This document shows positions 8,327 through 15,776 of a stretch of 26,377 bases of DNA, one piece after another. A model generated the notes under the pieces. The model searched no databases, was not told the DNA's origin, and saw nothing but the letters and a program-made list of their open reading frames with translations. Each line of letters begins with the position of its first letter. The first letter of the stretch is position 1. Source of the DNA: CAZGOM01 sp964542875 (GTDB taxonomy: Bacteria; Planctomycetota; Phycisphaerae; Phycisphaerales; Phycisphaeraceae); assembly GCA_964542875.1 (NCBI GenBank), contig CAZIWA010000077.1, positions 1 to 26,377 on the forward strand, written 5' to 3'. The position numbers were made by a program, and so were the translations under genes.

Positions 8327-8724
8327 TTGGGGAGGGTCTGGGTGTGGGGTCTGGGTCTAGGGTCTGGTCAGAGTGGGACTGGGTATTTTACGGGAAAGGT
8401 GTGTGAGAGGGAAAATGTAGAGAAGGGCGGGGATATAGAGTCCTGCGTCCCGTGTCCAGAGTCCAGAGTGTAAAGGTGTTTCGGGAGGGTCGGGCTTGGG
8501 GGGAATGCAGTGCGAATGTGGTTTGGCTCTCTGATGGTTTGATCTTTCAACTGACGGATTAAGATTGAAAGTTCACCTGGGCATCACCTGAGTGAGCGTA
8601 AATCAATGAATTTCTTGCATTTTTTACATTTCCGAGCCAGAAGCTCCTTGATCAATGGTTGCTGAATCGCCATAATTACCGAGGCCTTTCACATTTAATA
8701 AATTACTTTAATTCAGGACTTGCA
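8327..8724. other. Intergenic region with short degenerate repeats
   Basis: The region lies between divergent rsmB and the pilin-like gene. The rsmB-proximal part is a run of GGGTCTGG-type units (8334-8376, listed separately). A tandem GTCCAGA duplication follows at 8454-8467. The stretch from about 8530 to 8724 is AT-richer and should contain the pilin-like gene's promoter. A direct repeat of CACCTG occurs about 8575-8591. An in-frame TTG at 8659 could extend the pilin-like protein, but it has no ribosome site. Confidence 0.45.
8334..8376. repeat. GGGTCTGG short-unit repeat tract
   Basis: Four copies of GGGTCT(G/A)G lie at 8334-8341, 8347-8354, 8353-8360 and 8360-8367, some overlapping. The tract ends in CTGGTCAGAGTGGG. 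Its last 24 bases (8353-8376) match 14583-14606 at 21 of 24 positions, so this is a dispersed repeat type rather than a purely local expansion. It sits immediately upstream of rsmB, where a promoter would be expected. Confidence 0.55.
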
Positions 8725-9501
8725 ATGCGTAGCGCACACACAGTTCTGGGGGCCAGGAAAACATCCGTCTCGGGCTTCACCATTGTGGAACTGCTGGTGG
8801 TTGTTTCCATCATCGCGGTGCTTATTGGCCTGCTGCTGCCCTCCCTTAAGGCTGCGCGTGAAACGGCGCTCTCGACGCGCTGTCTGGCCAACCAGCGGCA
8901 GATTTTTAATCCCATTGCCATGTACTGCGATTCAAACAAGGAGTGGCTGCCGACATCCGGCTACAGCAATACGCCGGCCATCGCGCCAAACGCCCCGAGC
9001 TGGCCGGGTATCGCCGCCAATACGATGGGTGTGAAATACATCACGGAATATGCCGCAAATGCCAGCGCTTTTGGGCAGATTCAAAACACCGGCACGCTCA
9101 CGCGTAAAAACGGTGTCTTCCAGTGCCCTGCTGACACGTATCCCGGCTTTTGGGGTGCGAACCTCGCGTCCACTTCTTATGGCTGGAACGACGGGAACTT
9201 CGGCCTGGGCCGAAATGACGTGTTTACCATCTCACTGCCGACGAGCGGGCTGGGCCGGACCCGGCGAACCTCAATCAAAACCGCATCGAACGTGATTATG
9301 TTCGGCGACCTGACCCGCGGGGTAACCGCAGCGGGCACCGGGCAGACCGCGGACTACCTGCATGCGCAGCTTGCCAGCACGACGGACCTGGTGAAGTCGA
9401 TCGTTCATGGGGATTACATCAACATTCTCTGGTCCGATGGGCATGCAAACACCCGATACAAATACTCCATTGTGGCCAATGAGTTTGATCGTCGGTTTTG
9501 A
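8725..9501 (+). CDS. Type IV pilin-like (prepilin N-terminal methylation, H-X9-DG) protein
   Basis: The protein has 258 residues from the ATG at 8725, preceded at 6 nt by a weak AGGA. Residues 17-42 hold a class III signal: G17/F18 is the prepilin peptidase site, E22 is the Glu5 of the mature protein, and a hydrophobic helix (VELLVVVSIIAVLIGLLLPS) follows. The C-terminus has HGDYINILWSDG, an exact H-X9-DG motif. This combination marks the very large family of pilin-like proteins (related to DUF1559) of Planctomycetes and relatives. They are thought to be assembled by a type II secretion or type IV pilus-like system, but the role of most members is unknown. CxxxxxC-type residues (TRCLANQ, YCDSN, FQCPAD) could form disulfides. 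The gene stands alone; such genes are typically scattered in many copies. Confidence 0.88.
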   Translation: MRSAHTVLGARKTSVSGFTIVELLVVVSIIAVLIGLLLPSLKAARETALSTRCLANQRQIFNPIAMYCDSNKEWLPTSGYSNTPAIAPNAPSWPGIAANTMGVKYITEYAANASAFGQIQNTGTLTRKNGVFQCPADTYPGFWGANLASTSYGWNDGNFGLGRNDVFTISLPTSGLGRTRRTSIKTASNVIMFGDLTRGVTAAGTGQTADYLHAQLASTTDLVKSIVHGDYINILWSDGHANTRYKYSIVANEFDRRF

Positions 9502-9526
9502 TGTGCATGCCGTCCATGCCGATAGT

Positions 9527-9549
9527 ACATGTGGGTTTCCACGTGTTTT
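9527..9549 (+). terminator. Weak intrinsic terminator candidate after the pilin-like gene
   Basis: ACATGTGG (9527-9534) and CCACGTGT (9539-9546) pair over 8 bp with one G-U, around a GTTT loop, and TTT follows directly. It lies 26 nt after the stop codon at 9501, in the convergent gap before the 9736-11445 gene. The short U-tract makes it a weak candidate. Confidence 0.35.
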
Positions 9550-9735
9550 GAGAGCCGACGCGACACTGGCGGGCGAGCTGGCTGGTGGCGCGGGGATTAT
9601 TCACAGATCCCAATTGATTTTCGAAGATAAAACAGGAGTCGAGTTACGACGAAGACGTCTAATCCGACCTACCTCAGGTTTATAGGCGAAGCTTTGAGGG
9701 GCGACGTCGAAATACGTACGGCTCGGTAATGCGCG

Positions 9736-11445
9736 TTACTTGGCTTCGGGCTGGAGGGCCTTGTGGACAGCTTCGATGAGCTGATCGACCTTGAAAGGCT
9801 TGAAGAGGACGGTGGAGAGGCCTTCCTGTGATGCGCGGACGATGGAGTGGTGAGGGTCGTAGCCAAAGCCGGTCATGAGAATGACAGGGGTGGTGTCGGA
9901 ACGCCGGCGGGTGGCCGCGAAGATTTCGTAGCCGTTGCGGTGGGGCATTCGGATGTCGGAGATGACCAGGTCGTAGGTCTTTTGTTCGAGCATGTGGCAG
10001 GCTTCGTAACCGTCTTTACAGATGGTGGGCTTGCCGCCATGACGGCGGAGGATGTCACCGACGGTGTCGCGGATGTTGGCTTCGTCGTCGGCGATGAGGA
10101 TGGTTTTGCCGGCGATGATGGGGTCTGCGCAGTCGCCGGAGTGCTCTTCGCAACCAAGAACGCGCTGGGGGCCCTGAGCGACGTTTTTGATGGTTTTGCG
10201 GATGGAATCAACGTGCTCGACGATTTTCTGGAGCCGTGAGCGCATGTTGTCGTCGCCGATGTAGTCTTCGACGAGTGTCTGGGCCTCGGTGACGATGTCA
10301 TTGAGCGGGGCGGCGAGGTCTTGTACGACGTGGCTGGCAAGTTCGCCGGAAGTGGTGAAGCGTTCGACGACCAGGAGGTCGAGGATGTTGAGGGCCATGG
10401 CGACGTACTGGCCGAAGATTTCGGCGAACTGGCGGTCGTCTTCGTCAAAGCCGCCTACGGATTCGGATTCGATGTTGAAGACGCCGATGATCTTGTCGTG
10501 CAGGCGAAGCGGAACGGTGAGAGAGCTCTTGCAGTGCCGGATGCCGGTGACGTAGCGGGGGTCTTTTTCGGTGTCGTGACAGATGTAGCTGCGGCCGGTG
10601 GCGGCGACGTAGCCGGAAATGCCGTTGCCCTCGGGCTGGGCGTAAAGGTCGATCTCCGTGGCTTCCGGGGGGAGGCCTTCGGCGATGACAAGCTCCAGCT
10701 TGTTGGTGCGTTTTTCAAGCAGGCGGATGGCGAAATGGTCGAAGTGCATCAGGTCTTTGCAGAACCGGATGATCTTGTCCTGAAGCACATCCAGGCGCTC
10801 ACCGGGGGTGAGCTTGGCCATGGCTTCGCCTTCGATCTTGGCCAGCTCTTTGCCGGCGTAGTCGATGGCGTTGATCTTCTGCTGGAGGCGTTTGCCCGAG
10901 GTGGCATCCCACACGATGGCGACGACGTGATTCACCTTACCGGAACTGGAAATGACGGGAGAGACGAAGACTTCAAAATAGCGGTCGTCTTCGGAGTGGC
11001 AGGTGAATTTTTTCGACCGGGAGACGGTGCGGGCGTCCTGCTCGCGCGGCTGGACCTGGGTTTGGTTTGCGAAGATACAGCGGGCCTGGATGCAGATGCG
11101 GCGGATTTGTTCGATGACGGAAGGGGGATAGCCTTGAAGCTTGTTGTTGGACCAGGCCATTTTGCCTTCGAGGTCCACAATGCAGACGCCTTCGCCGATG
11201 GTGTTGAGGATGAGGCTGGATTGTTGTGCGACGAGTCCGCGTTCCAGGGGGAGGAAGTCACCCACGTCGGCCAGGACGGCGTGGTAGGTGCGTTCACGCA
11301 GGGCATCCATGGCTTCGTCGGTGTGGGCGAAAGTGTCGATATCGAAGGATTGGCTGAGTAACTCAACAAGGGCGGGGTCTGAGGTAGACCGGCCAGCCAG
11401 GATGAGTGCGCGGGGTTTTGCTTTTGTATCTGCTGGAGGAACCAT
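9736..11445 (-). CDS. Multidomain signalling protein: degenerate REC, PAS, GAF, HisKA-like helix, C-terminal response regulator receiver
   Basis: The start is the ATG at 11445, with GAGGG 7 nt upstream; an upstream in-frame TTG at 11505 lacks a ribosome site. The 569-residue protein has five parts. Residues 12-70 are a receiver-like fold without a clear phosphorylation site. Residues 75-190 are a PAS-like domain (LNTIGEGVCIVDLEGKMAW). Residues 212-358 are a GAF domain. Residues 366-425 are a HisKA-like helical pair with H372 in SHVVQDLAAPL. Residues 447-565 are a complete receiver with acidic pair D453/D454, phospho-acceptor D497, T525 and K549. No HATPase domain is present, so it cannot phosphorylate itself. 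It probably senses a ligand through PAS/GAF and receives phosphate from a separate kinase. No membrane segment, DNA-binding or enzymatic output domain was seen, and no partner gene is adjacent. Confidence 0.82.
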   Translation of the reverse strand: MVPPADTKAKPRALILAGRSTSDPALVELLSQSFDIDTFAHTDEAMDALRERTYHAVLADVGDFLPLERGLVAQQSSLILNTIGEGVCIVDLEGKMAWSNNKLQGYPPSVIEQIRRICIQARCIFANQTQVQPREQDARTVSRSKKFTCHSEDDRYFEVFVSPVISSSGKVNHVVAIVWDATSGKRLQQKINAIDYAGKELAKIEGEAMAKLTPGERLDVLQDKIIRFCKDLMHFDHFAIRLLEKRTNKLELVIAEGLPPEATEIDLYAQPEGNGISGYVAATGRSYICHDTEKDPRYVTGIRHCKSSLTVPLRLHDKIIGVFNIESESVGGFDEDDRQFAEIFGQYVAMALNILDLLVVERFTTSGELASHVVQDLAAPLNDIVTEAQTLVEDYIGDDNMRSRLQKIVEHVDSIRKTIKNVAQGPQRVLGCEEHSGDCADPIIAGKTILIADDEANIRDTVGDILRRHGGKPTICKDGYEACHMLEQKTYDLVISDIRMPHRNGYEIFAATRRRSDTTPVILMTGFGYDPHHSIVRASQEGLSTVLFKPFKVDQLIEAVHKALQPEAK

Positions 11446-11860
11446 GGGGGAACCCTCTTTCGGGGAGGTTACAAGAGTCGCGTCAGGGCTGATCTTGAAA
11501 CCCAAATATCAGAACAATTAATAGTATCGGCCTTATGGGCTGATTTCCTTGCGATTTTGCGGGGTGTGGATAGACACGTGGATGTGCGATGTGATTTTTT
11601 TATAAAGACGTCAATAAGCTGTAGTTAAGATTGGGGTTGGATCTGTAAAGCGTAGTCCGATAATGTCGGGGGTGGGGTATCGTCGGGGGATTTGGTGCCC
11701 GATTGAAGGGGGGACGGGTTACTGGGAGGCCGGCAATTTCCAATACGAAGGGTGCATGGACCCGGGGATCGGGTTTGGGGTTATCGGAGGGCGAAGAAGG
11801 ATATCGACGATCGGGATGCAGGCTTGGCACGGCTTAGTGGGGTGCGTTTACCCAGTGCGT
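11446..11860. other. Intergenic region upstream of the signalling gene
   Basis: This 415-base gap lies between the start of the leftward signalling gene (11445) and the stop of the leftward hydrolase gene (11861). The part near 11500-11640 is AT-rich and should hold the promoter of the signalling gene, although no confident hexamer pair was found. The rest, about 11640-11860, is GC-rich. Open frames passing through are extensions of hydrolase antisense frames. No RNA gene or convincing terminator was recognised. Confidence 0.4.
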
Positions 11861-12748
11861 TTAATTTGCAGGCGTGCCGGGCTTGATGTTGGCGAGGAAC
11901 ATCCGGATGGTGGCCCAGTATTTGGCTTCGGCCTGCGGGCCGCCTGGGAAGTCGTTGTGGTCTGCGGGGTATTGGTTAAAGGTGGCGTGCCTGGCGAGTT
12001 GGGCGAGTGTTTGGCTGTGGCGCATGGGGATGATGGTGTCCATGGCGCCGTGGGAGATGAGGATGGGGCCGCCGTAGGATGCGACGACCAGATCATTTCG
12101 AAAAGGATGTTTAACCAGGAAGGCGGGGGCAAGGTAACCCTTGGCGATCTCCACGACGCTGATGAAGGTGGAGGTGAGGATGAGGCCCTGGGGCATGTGG
12201 GCGCGGGTGAGGTCGCAGGCGACGCCGCCGCCGAGGGAGCGGCCGTGAAAGACAACCCGGGTGGCATCGACCTCGGGGCGGGCGAGGGTTTGTTTCAGGA
12301 AGTATGCGGCGTCTTCGTGGATGGCGGCTTGAGAGGGTTTGCCGGCGCTGCGGTTGTAGCCGCGATATTCGGGCAGGAGGACGGACCAGCCCATGGCGTT
12401 GTAACGGATGACGATATCTTCGGCGTAATCGATGCATTCGGCATTGCCGTGGAAGAAGACGACAAGCGGGGCGGGGTGATCCTGCGATGCGCCCAGTGCG
12501 GGGAAGTACCAGGCTTCGACGGTTTGGCTTGGTGCGATTTCGCGCTTGAGAACGACAGAGCCGGGCGGCAGCTCCGGTGTGGGGATTGGGGTGATCCTGG
12601 TGCCGGGAAAGAGCATGGAGTCTTGAACGAAATAGAGCCCGACGCAGCCTGCGGCATAAAAGGAGAAGAAGATGAGGGCGATGGACCAGAGCATGGGTTT
12701 AAGTGCTGTGAAGATAGAGCCGGGTTTGACTGCGACCGGAAGGGGCAT
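11861..12748 (-). CDS. Membrane-anchored alpha/beta hydrolase (tandem paralogue 1)
   Basis: A 295-residue protein with an N-terminal membrane anchor at about 18-40, followed by an alpha/beta-hydrolase domain facing the extracytoplasmic side. The nucleophile elbow is GRSLGG with S171. The oxyanion region is VVFFHGNAE (96-104). The acid is probably D237 in HGAMDTIIP and the histidine is H264 in DHNDFPG. The layout (QDSMLFPGT, FFHGNAE, EYRGYNRSAG, GRSLGGGVA) is that of the BEM46/ABHD13-like serine hydrolases, which are putative esterases or peptidases of unknown substrate. It starts 7 nt after the stop of its paralogue (12756-13664), without a good ribosome site of its own, so translational coupling is likely. 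The hydrolase class is sure; the substrate is unknown. Confidence 0.85.
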   Translation of the reverse strand: MPLPVAVKPGSIFTALKPMLWSIALIFFSFYAAGCVGLYFVQDSMLFPGTRITPIPTPELPPGSVVLKREIAPSQTVEAWYFPALGASQDHPAPLVVFFHGNAECIDYAEDIVIRYNAMGWSVLLPEYRGYNRSAGKPSQAAIHEDAAYFLKQTLARPEVDATRVVFHGRSLGGGVACDLTRAHMPQGLILTSTFISVVEIAKGYLAPAFLVKHPFRNDLVVASYGGPILISHGAMDTIIPMRHSQTLAQLARHATFNQYPADHNDFPGGPQAEAKYWATIRMFLANIKPGTPAN

Positions 12749-12755
12749 GGTGCGA

Positions 12756-13664
12756 TTATTTTACGGCGGGGATGGCATCGAGGAAGTTTTTGACCGCGGA
12801 CCAATAGGCTGTGTCGGGTGAGCCGGGGAAGTCGTTGTGGCCGCATTTGAGTTCGAGGTAGGTGCCGTGTTTTGCGAGCTTGGCGAGGGCCTGGCTGTTG
12901 GAAGGGGGGATCATTGTGTCTTGGCTGCCATGGGCGATGAGGGTGGGGCCGTTGAAAGATTCGATGACCAGATCATTGCGGAAGGGGTGTTTGACGATGA
13001 CAGAGGGGGCGTAGACTTGGCGGGCCATGGCGTTCATGCTGAGGAAGGTGCAGTTTAAGATGATGCCCTGGGGCGTGTGGGCGTGGGTGAGATCGCAGGC
13101 CGCGCCGCCGCCGAGGGAGCGGCCGTAGTAGACGACGCGAGCGGCGTCGACCTCGGGCCGGGCGAGGGTTTCTTTAAGGAAGTAAGCGGCGTCTTCAAGG
13201 ATGGTGGCCTGAGAAGGGGTGCCTGCGGAGCGGTTGTAACCGCGATACTCGGGCATGAGGACGGACCAGCCGAGTTTGTTGAACGCATCGGCGGAGCCCA
13301 GGTGATGGTCGATGAATTCGCCGTTGCCGTGGAAGAAGACGATGAGCGGCGCGGGGGTGTCCTTGGAAGCGCCTGGGGCGGGGACGTACCAGGCTTCGAC
13401 GCTCTTGGCGAATTTTACGTCAGGTGCGGAGAGCTCGCGGTGGAGAATCTGTACCTGGGGTGAAAGCCGGGGCTCCGGCGTGGCGGGGTAGTCCTTAGCG
13501 GGGAAAATCATGCTGTCCTGCGCGAAGTAAAGCGCGACGCAGAAGGCGACATACGTGCCGACAATGATGAGCACCAGCGACCGGAGCGCCCGCTTCCAAA
13601 GTGGTGTTTTGGCTTTGGGGGCTGGAACGGCGGCTGAGGCTGCGTCGGCGGGAACGGGGTCCAT
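12756..13664 (-). CDS. Membrane-anchored alpha/beta hydrolase (tandem paralogue 2)
   Basis: A 302-residue paralogue of the next gene downstream, with the same architecture. It has an Ala/Pro/Lys-rich cytoplasmic head (1-25), one membrane helix at about 28-46, then the BEM46/ABHD13-like hydrolase domain with FFHGNGE, EYRGYNRSAG, the nucleophile S183 in GRSLGGG, probable acid D249 and histidine H276 in GHNDFPG. The two proteins share long identical blocks, including HPFRNDLV and LARPEVDA, which indicates a tandem duplication followed by divergence, mainly in the N-terminus and at the C-terminal edge. It is first in the two-gene operon and divergent from the ABC ATPase gene, with a G/C-rich palindromic repeat between them. 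Confidence 0.85.
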   Translation of the reverse strand: MDPVPADAASAAVPAPKAKTPLWKRALRSLVLIIVGTYVAFCVALYFAQDSMIFPAKDYPATPEPRLSPQVQILHRELSAPDVKFAKSVEAWYVPAPGASKDTPAPLIVFFHGNGEFIDHHLGSADAFNKLGWSVLMPEYRGYNRSAGTPSQATILEDAAYFLKETLARPEVDAARVVYYGRSLGGGAACDLTHAHTPQGIILNCTFLSMNAMARQVYAPSVIVKHPFRNDLVIESFNGPTLIAHGSQDTMIPPSNSQALAKLAKHGTYLELKCGHNDFPGSPDTAYWSAVKNFLDAIPAVK

Positions 13665-13754
13665 GAAGCTTTCCAGAGAAGTGATTAAAGGGAGTACGTT
13701 ATCCGGGAATGAGTGTTCGGGTAAACTTTGCTGAGGGTGTAGGTCAAGAGCGGA

Positions 13755-13798
13755 ACACCCTCACCCCAACCCTCCCCCTGAGGGGGAGGGGGTTAGAG
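13755..13798. repeat. GC-rich palindromic dispersed repeat
   Basis: CCCTCCCCC (13770-13778) and GGGGGAGGG (13782-13790) form a perfect 9-bp stem around TGA. It is preceded by ACACCCTCACCCCAA and followed by GGTTAGAG. The pattern (CCCTCACCCC-AACCCTC...GAGGG) is one I recognise as a dispersed intergenic palindrome seen in many unrelated bacterial genomes. It lies between divergent genes, 20 nt before the ABC ATPase start, so it cannot serve as a terminator for either. It would be transcribed in the ABC leader if the promoter is upstream. Confidence 0.6.
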
Positions 13799-13809
13799 AA
13801 GAGTTGAAT

Positions 13810-14559
13810 ATGGTTTTGAAGTACAGCTCCGATGTCTGCATCCAGTGCACCGACGCAACCGCGGTGCGTGTGGAGGGGCTTACGCTGCGCTACCCGGGCG
13901 CTGATGCGGATTCGCTTTCCAACGTGAGCCTGACGGCGGGCCGGGGCACACGCGTGGCGCTGGTGGGGGCGAATGGTTCCGGTAAGAGCACGCTTTTGAA
14001 GGCGATTGCCGGATTGCTTAAGCCGGTGTCAGGGTCGGTGCAGGTGTATGGCAAGCCCGCGGGGACGTGTCACCATCAGGTGGTGTATCTGCCTCAACGC
14101 GGGCAGCTTGATTGGCGCTTTCCCGTGACGGTGGATCGGCTGGTGCTCACGGGCCGGTATGTGCATCTGGGATGGCTCAAGCGGCCGACGGCGAAGGACA
14201 AGGAAATCGCCCGGGCGGCGATGGCTCAGCTTAAGATCGACCATCTGGCGGGCCGGCAGATTTCAGAGCTTTCAGGCGGGCAGCAGCAGCGGGCGCTTCT
14301 GGCCCGGACACTGGCGCAGCAGGCGCAGCTTTTGCTTCTGGATGAGCCTTTGAATGCCGTGGACGCTGAAACCCGGGCGATTGTTTCACAAGTGCTCGAC
14401 ACCCTGGCCAGCGAGGGGAAGACGGCCCTGGTGGCGACGCATGACGTGGGCCGGATGGACACGGAATACGACGCGGCGATCTATCTGGCGGACGGGAAGC
14501 AAGTGCAGGAGCCCCCTGGCGGAGCGGCGCATCGGCATGCGTGCGGGCATGCGCACTGA
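13810..14559 (+). CDS. ABC transporter ATP-binding protein, Zn/Mn (ZnuC/MntB) type
   Basis: A 249-residue ABC ATPase. Walker A is GANGSGKST (53-61), the Q-loop Gln is 96, the signature LSGGQQQR is at 154-161, Walker B LLLLDEP is at 174-180 and the switch His is 211. The stretch YLPQRGQLDWRFPVTVDRLV and the WLKRPTAKDK region are typical of ATPases of manganese/zinc importers. The last nine residues, HRHACGHAH, form a metal-binding-like tail that supports a transition-metal role. The start is ATG at 13810; a TTG two codons earlier (13804) is equally possible. AGAAGAG lies about 6 nt upstream. No permease or binding-protein gene is adjacent, so its partners must be elsewhere or lost. Known role: it powers metal import at the cytoplasmic face. 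Confidence 0.85.
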   Translation: MVLKYSSDVCIQCTDATAVRVEGLTLRYPGADADSLSNVSLTAGRGTRVALVGANGSGKSTLLKAIAGLLKPVSGSVQVYGKPAGTCHHQVVYLPQRGQLDWRFPVTVDRLVLTGRYVHLGWLKRPTAKDKEIARAAMAQLKIDHLAGRQISELSGGQQQRALLARTLAQQAQLLLLDEPLNAVDAETRAIVSQVLDTLASEGKTALVATHDVGRMDTEYDAAIYLADGKQVQEPPGGAAHRHACGHAH

Positions 14560-14582
14560 GCGGAATAAGGGGCTAGGGCCCG

Positions 14583-14606
14583 GGGTTTAGGGGCTGGTCA
14601 GAGAGG
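14583..14606. repeat. Second copy of the GGGTCTGG-type dispersed repeat end
   Basis: These 24 bases match 8353-8376 at 21 positions, sharing the CTGGTCAGAG core. The sequence just before (14568-14590) is a similar G-rich tract with GGGCTAGGG and GGGGTTTAGGGG units. It overlaps the direct repeat at 14591-14620. Confidence 0.45.
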
Positions 14607-14620
14607 ATGATGTCGGCAGC
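14591..14620. repeat. Direct repeat, right-hand copy relative to the neighbouring gene (attachment-site-like)
   Basis: The core GAGAGGATGATGTCGGC (14601-14617) is identical to 15820-15836, and 26 of 30 bases match over 14591-14620 against 15810-15839, in the same orientation. On the minus strand this copy still encodes AADIILSDQ, the residues near the C-terminus of the phosphoesterase-HAD fusion gene (15777-17189), and then runs into PLNPGP and a stop. Three of the four mismatches are at third codon positions. This is what is expected if the 3' end of that gene was displaced by an insertion. Confidence 0.55.
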
Positions 14621-14645
14621 GTGAGGGTGCAGTGGAGCCTTAATA

Positions 14646-15614
14646 TCATTTATTGGTATTAGGGTCGATATCGAAAGTTGGAGGATGAGATTGTTTAAAT
14701 CGCCGCTCGCATAGATGTGTTCCACTGATTACAGATAACTGATGAATACGTCCGGTAAGCCGAAATTTAGAGTACACTGAAATACCAATCGCACTATCGT
14801 ATTGTGCAATCAAAAATTGCTCAAGCCCTAAGTTTTTAGGTATGGTATGGCGATATTGTATGGTCATAGTTGTGGCTTGGCCAGGTAAAAGTAAAGTAGA
14901 ATCGTGTTTAGGCTCGTCTTTTTCCCAATATATGCGGCAGTTAAATGCGGGAGCGCCGCCGATGTTTGTCACTTTCCCATGATAGATTACTGAAATGCTT
15001 CCATGTGTTGGCTTTGCTTCGGATTCAACGGTGAAATCGAGAATAGGAAAATTATTGTTTTGAATTGCTTCGGTAAGCTGTAGTGGGAGAAGATGCTGTT
15101 TAAAGTACTTATTAATGGCTGCCTTTAAATCGATTGAAGTGCTAAAAGTGGAATACCAGTTTGATGATTCTGCATCGTGTTTTAATGTGCGGTGTTCGTC
15201 AATTAGCTTAAAGAGATCGGTTTCTTTGTTGGGAACCCAGGTGAAGTCAACAACGCTGTCGTTTTTGTTGCGTTTCCAGATTGAGAATTCGGCTTCAAGT
15301 TTATCGCGAACATACATATGTATGGGTTTTTTTAATTTAACTGCGTGGCGGTATTCTAAATGGGTTGCGGAGATATTTTGATAGTAGTCGCCTAGTTTAG
15401 GGCCGTATCTTCTATCTAATAGTATGATTATTTCGTCGCATGATTCTAGGTTTACAAGGCAAGTCTCGATTGAGTTGACGTTGTGCTGGATTCGAAAGTC
15501 TGAGAGTTTGTCATCAGATAGCACAGGTACGACGTTAAGTTCCCGTAATTGTTCTGTGATTTCGGATCGGACATCTATGAGATCGTAGACTGTTGAGCTG
15601 ATGAAAACACGCAT
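14646..15614 (-). CDS. DUF4062 domain protein with C-terminal beta-sandwich-like domain; possible defence-associated effector
   Basis: The start is the ATG at 15614, with GAGGG 6 nt upstream; a GTG 43 codons earlier has no ribosome site. The 322-residue protein opens with MRVFISSTVYDLIDVRSEI, the signature of DUF4062, a TIR-like Rossmann domain at about residues 1-105. Conserved features are FISST, the LDRRYG strand (67-71) and the THLEYRHA segment (84-91). Residues 105-185 are charged and helical. Residues 192-300 look like an Ig-type beta sandwich (GKVTNIGGAPAFNCRIYW, then LLPGQATTM), the pattern of CARDB-like domains. DUF4062 is found at the N-terminus of many NTPase and other proteins of conflict systems, so an immune or signalling role is plausible but unproven. 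Codon use is strikingly AT-rich compared with the neighbours, which supports recent transfer. No partner gene is present. Confidence 0.8.
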   Translation of the reverse strand: MRVFISSTVYDLIDVRSEITEQLRELNVVPVLSDDKLSDFRIQHNVNSIETCLVNLESCDEIIILLDRRYGPKLGDYYQNISATHLEYRHAVKLKKPIHMYVRDKLEAEFSIWKRNKNDSVVDFTWVPNKETDLFKLIDEHRTLKHDAESSNWYSTFSTSIDLKAAINKYFKQHLLPLQLTEAIQNNNFPILDFTVESEAKPTHGSISVIYHGKVTNIGGAPAFNCRIYWEKDEPKHDSTLLLPGQATTMTIQYRHTIPKNLGLEQFLIAQYDSAIGISVYSKFRLTGRIHQLSVISGTHLCERRFKQSHPPTFDIDPNTNK

Positions 15615-15715
15615 GGATTTCCCTCTTTTTGTAAGATTACTGTCTATTTTTGCTAGGTTGATCAGAAGAGAGTATAGGGTATCGGAAATATAATTGCTTT
15701 TGATTTGATGATAGT

Positions 15716-15759
15716 AGGACAAAGGGACGTCATCCTTATCCACGGCAGGAGTTTGTCCT
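15716..15759. repeat. Inverted repeat between the fusion gene and the DUF4062 gene
   Basis: AGGACAAA (15716-15723) and TTTGTCCT (15752-15759) are perfect 8-bp inverted copies separated by 28 nt. The inner CAGGA and TCCTG (15746-15760) can alternatively fold as a small hairpin around GTTTG. It lies 17 nt beyond the fusion gene's stop, at the edge of the low-GC island, and has no U-tract. It may be a transcript-end structure or a remnant of the element's end. Confidence 0.4.
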
Positions 15760-15776
15760 GACTTAAGCCATGACTT

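Noticed and set aside
11663..12793. 376-residue plus-strand open frame
   Set aside because: Gly/Val/Asp-rich shadow of the hydrolase genes, which carry intact catalytic triads on the other strand.
13755..13798. Strong GC hairpin as a terminator
   Set aside because: It lies between divergently transcribed genes and has no U-tract; a dispersed palindromic repeat explains it better.
15615..15743. GTG-started N-terminal extension of the DUF4062 protein
   Set aside because: DUF4062 domains begin directly at MRVFISST, and only the ATG at 15614 has a ribosome site.
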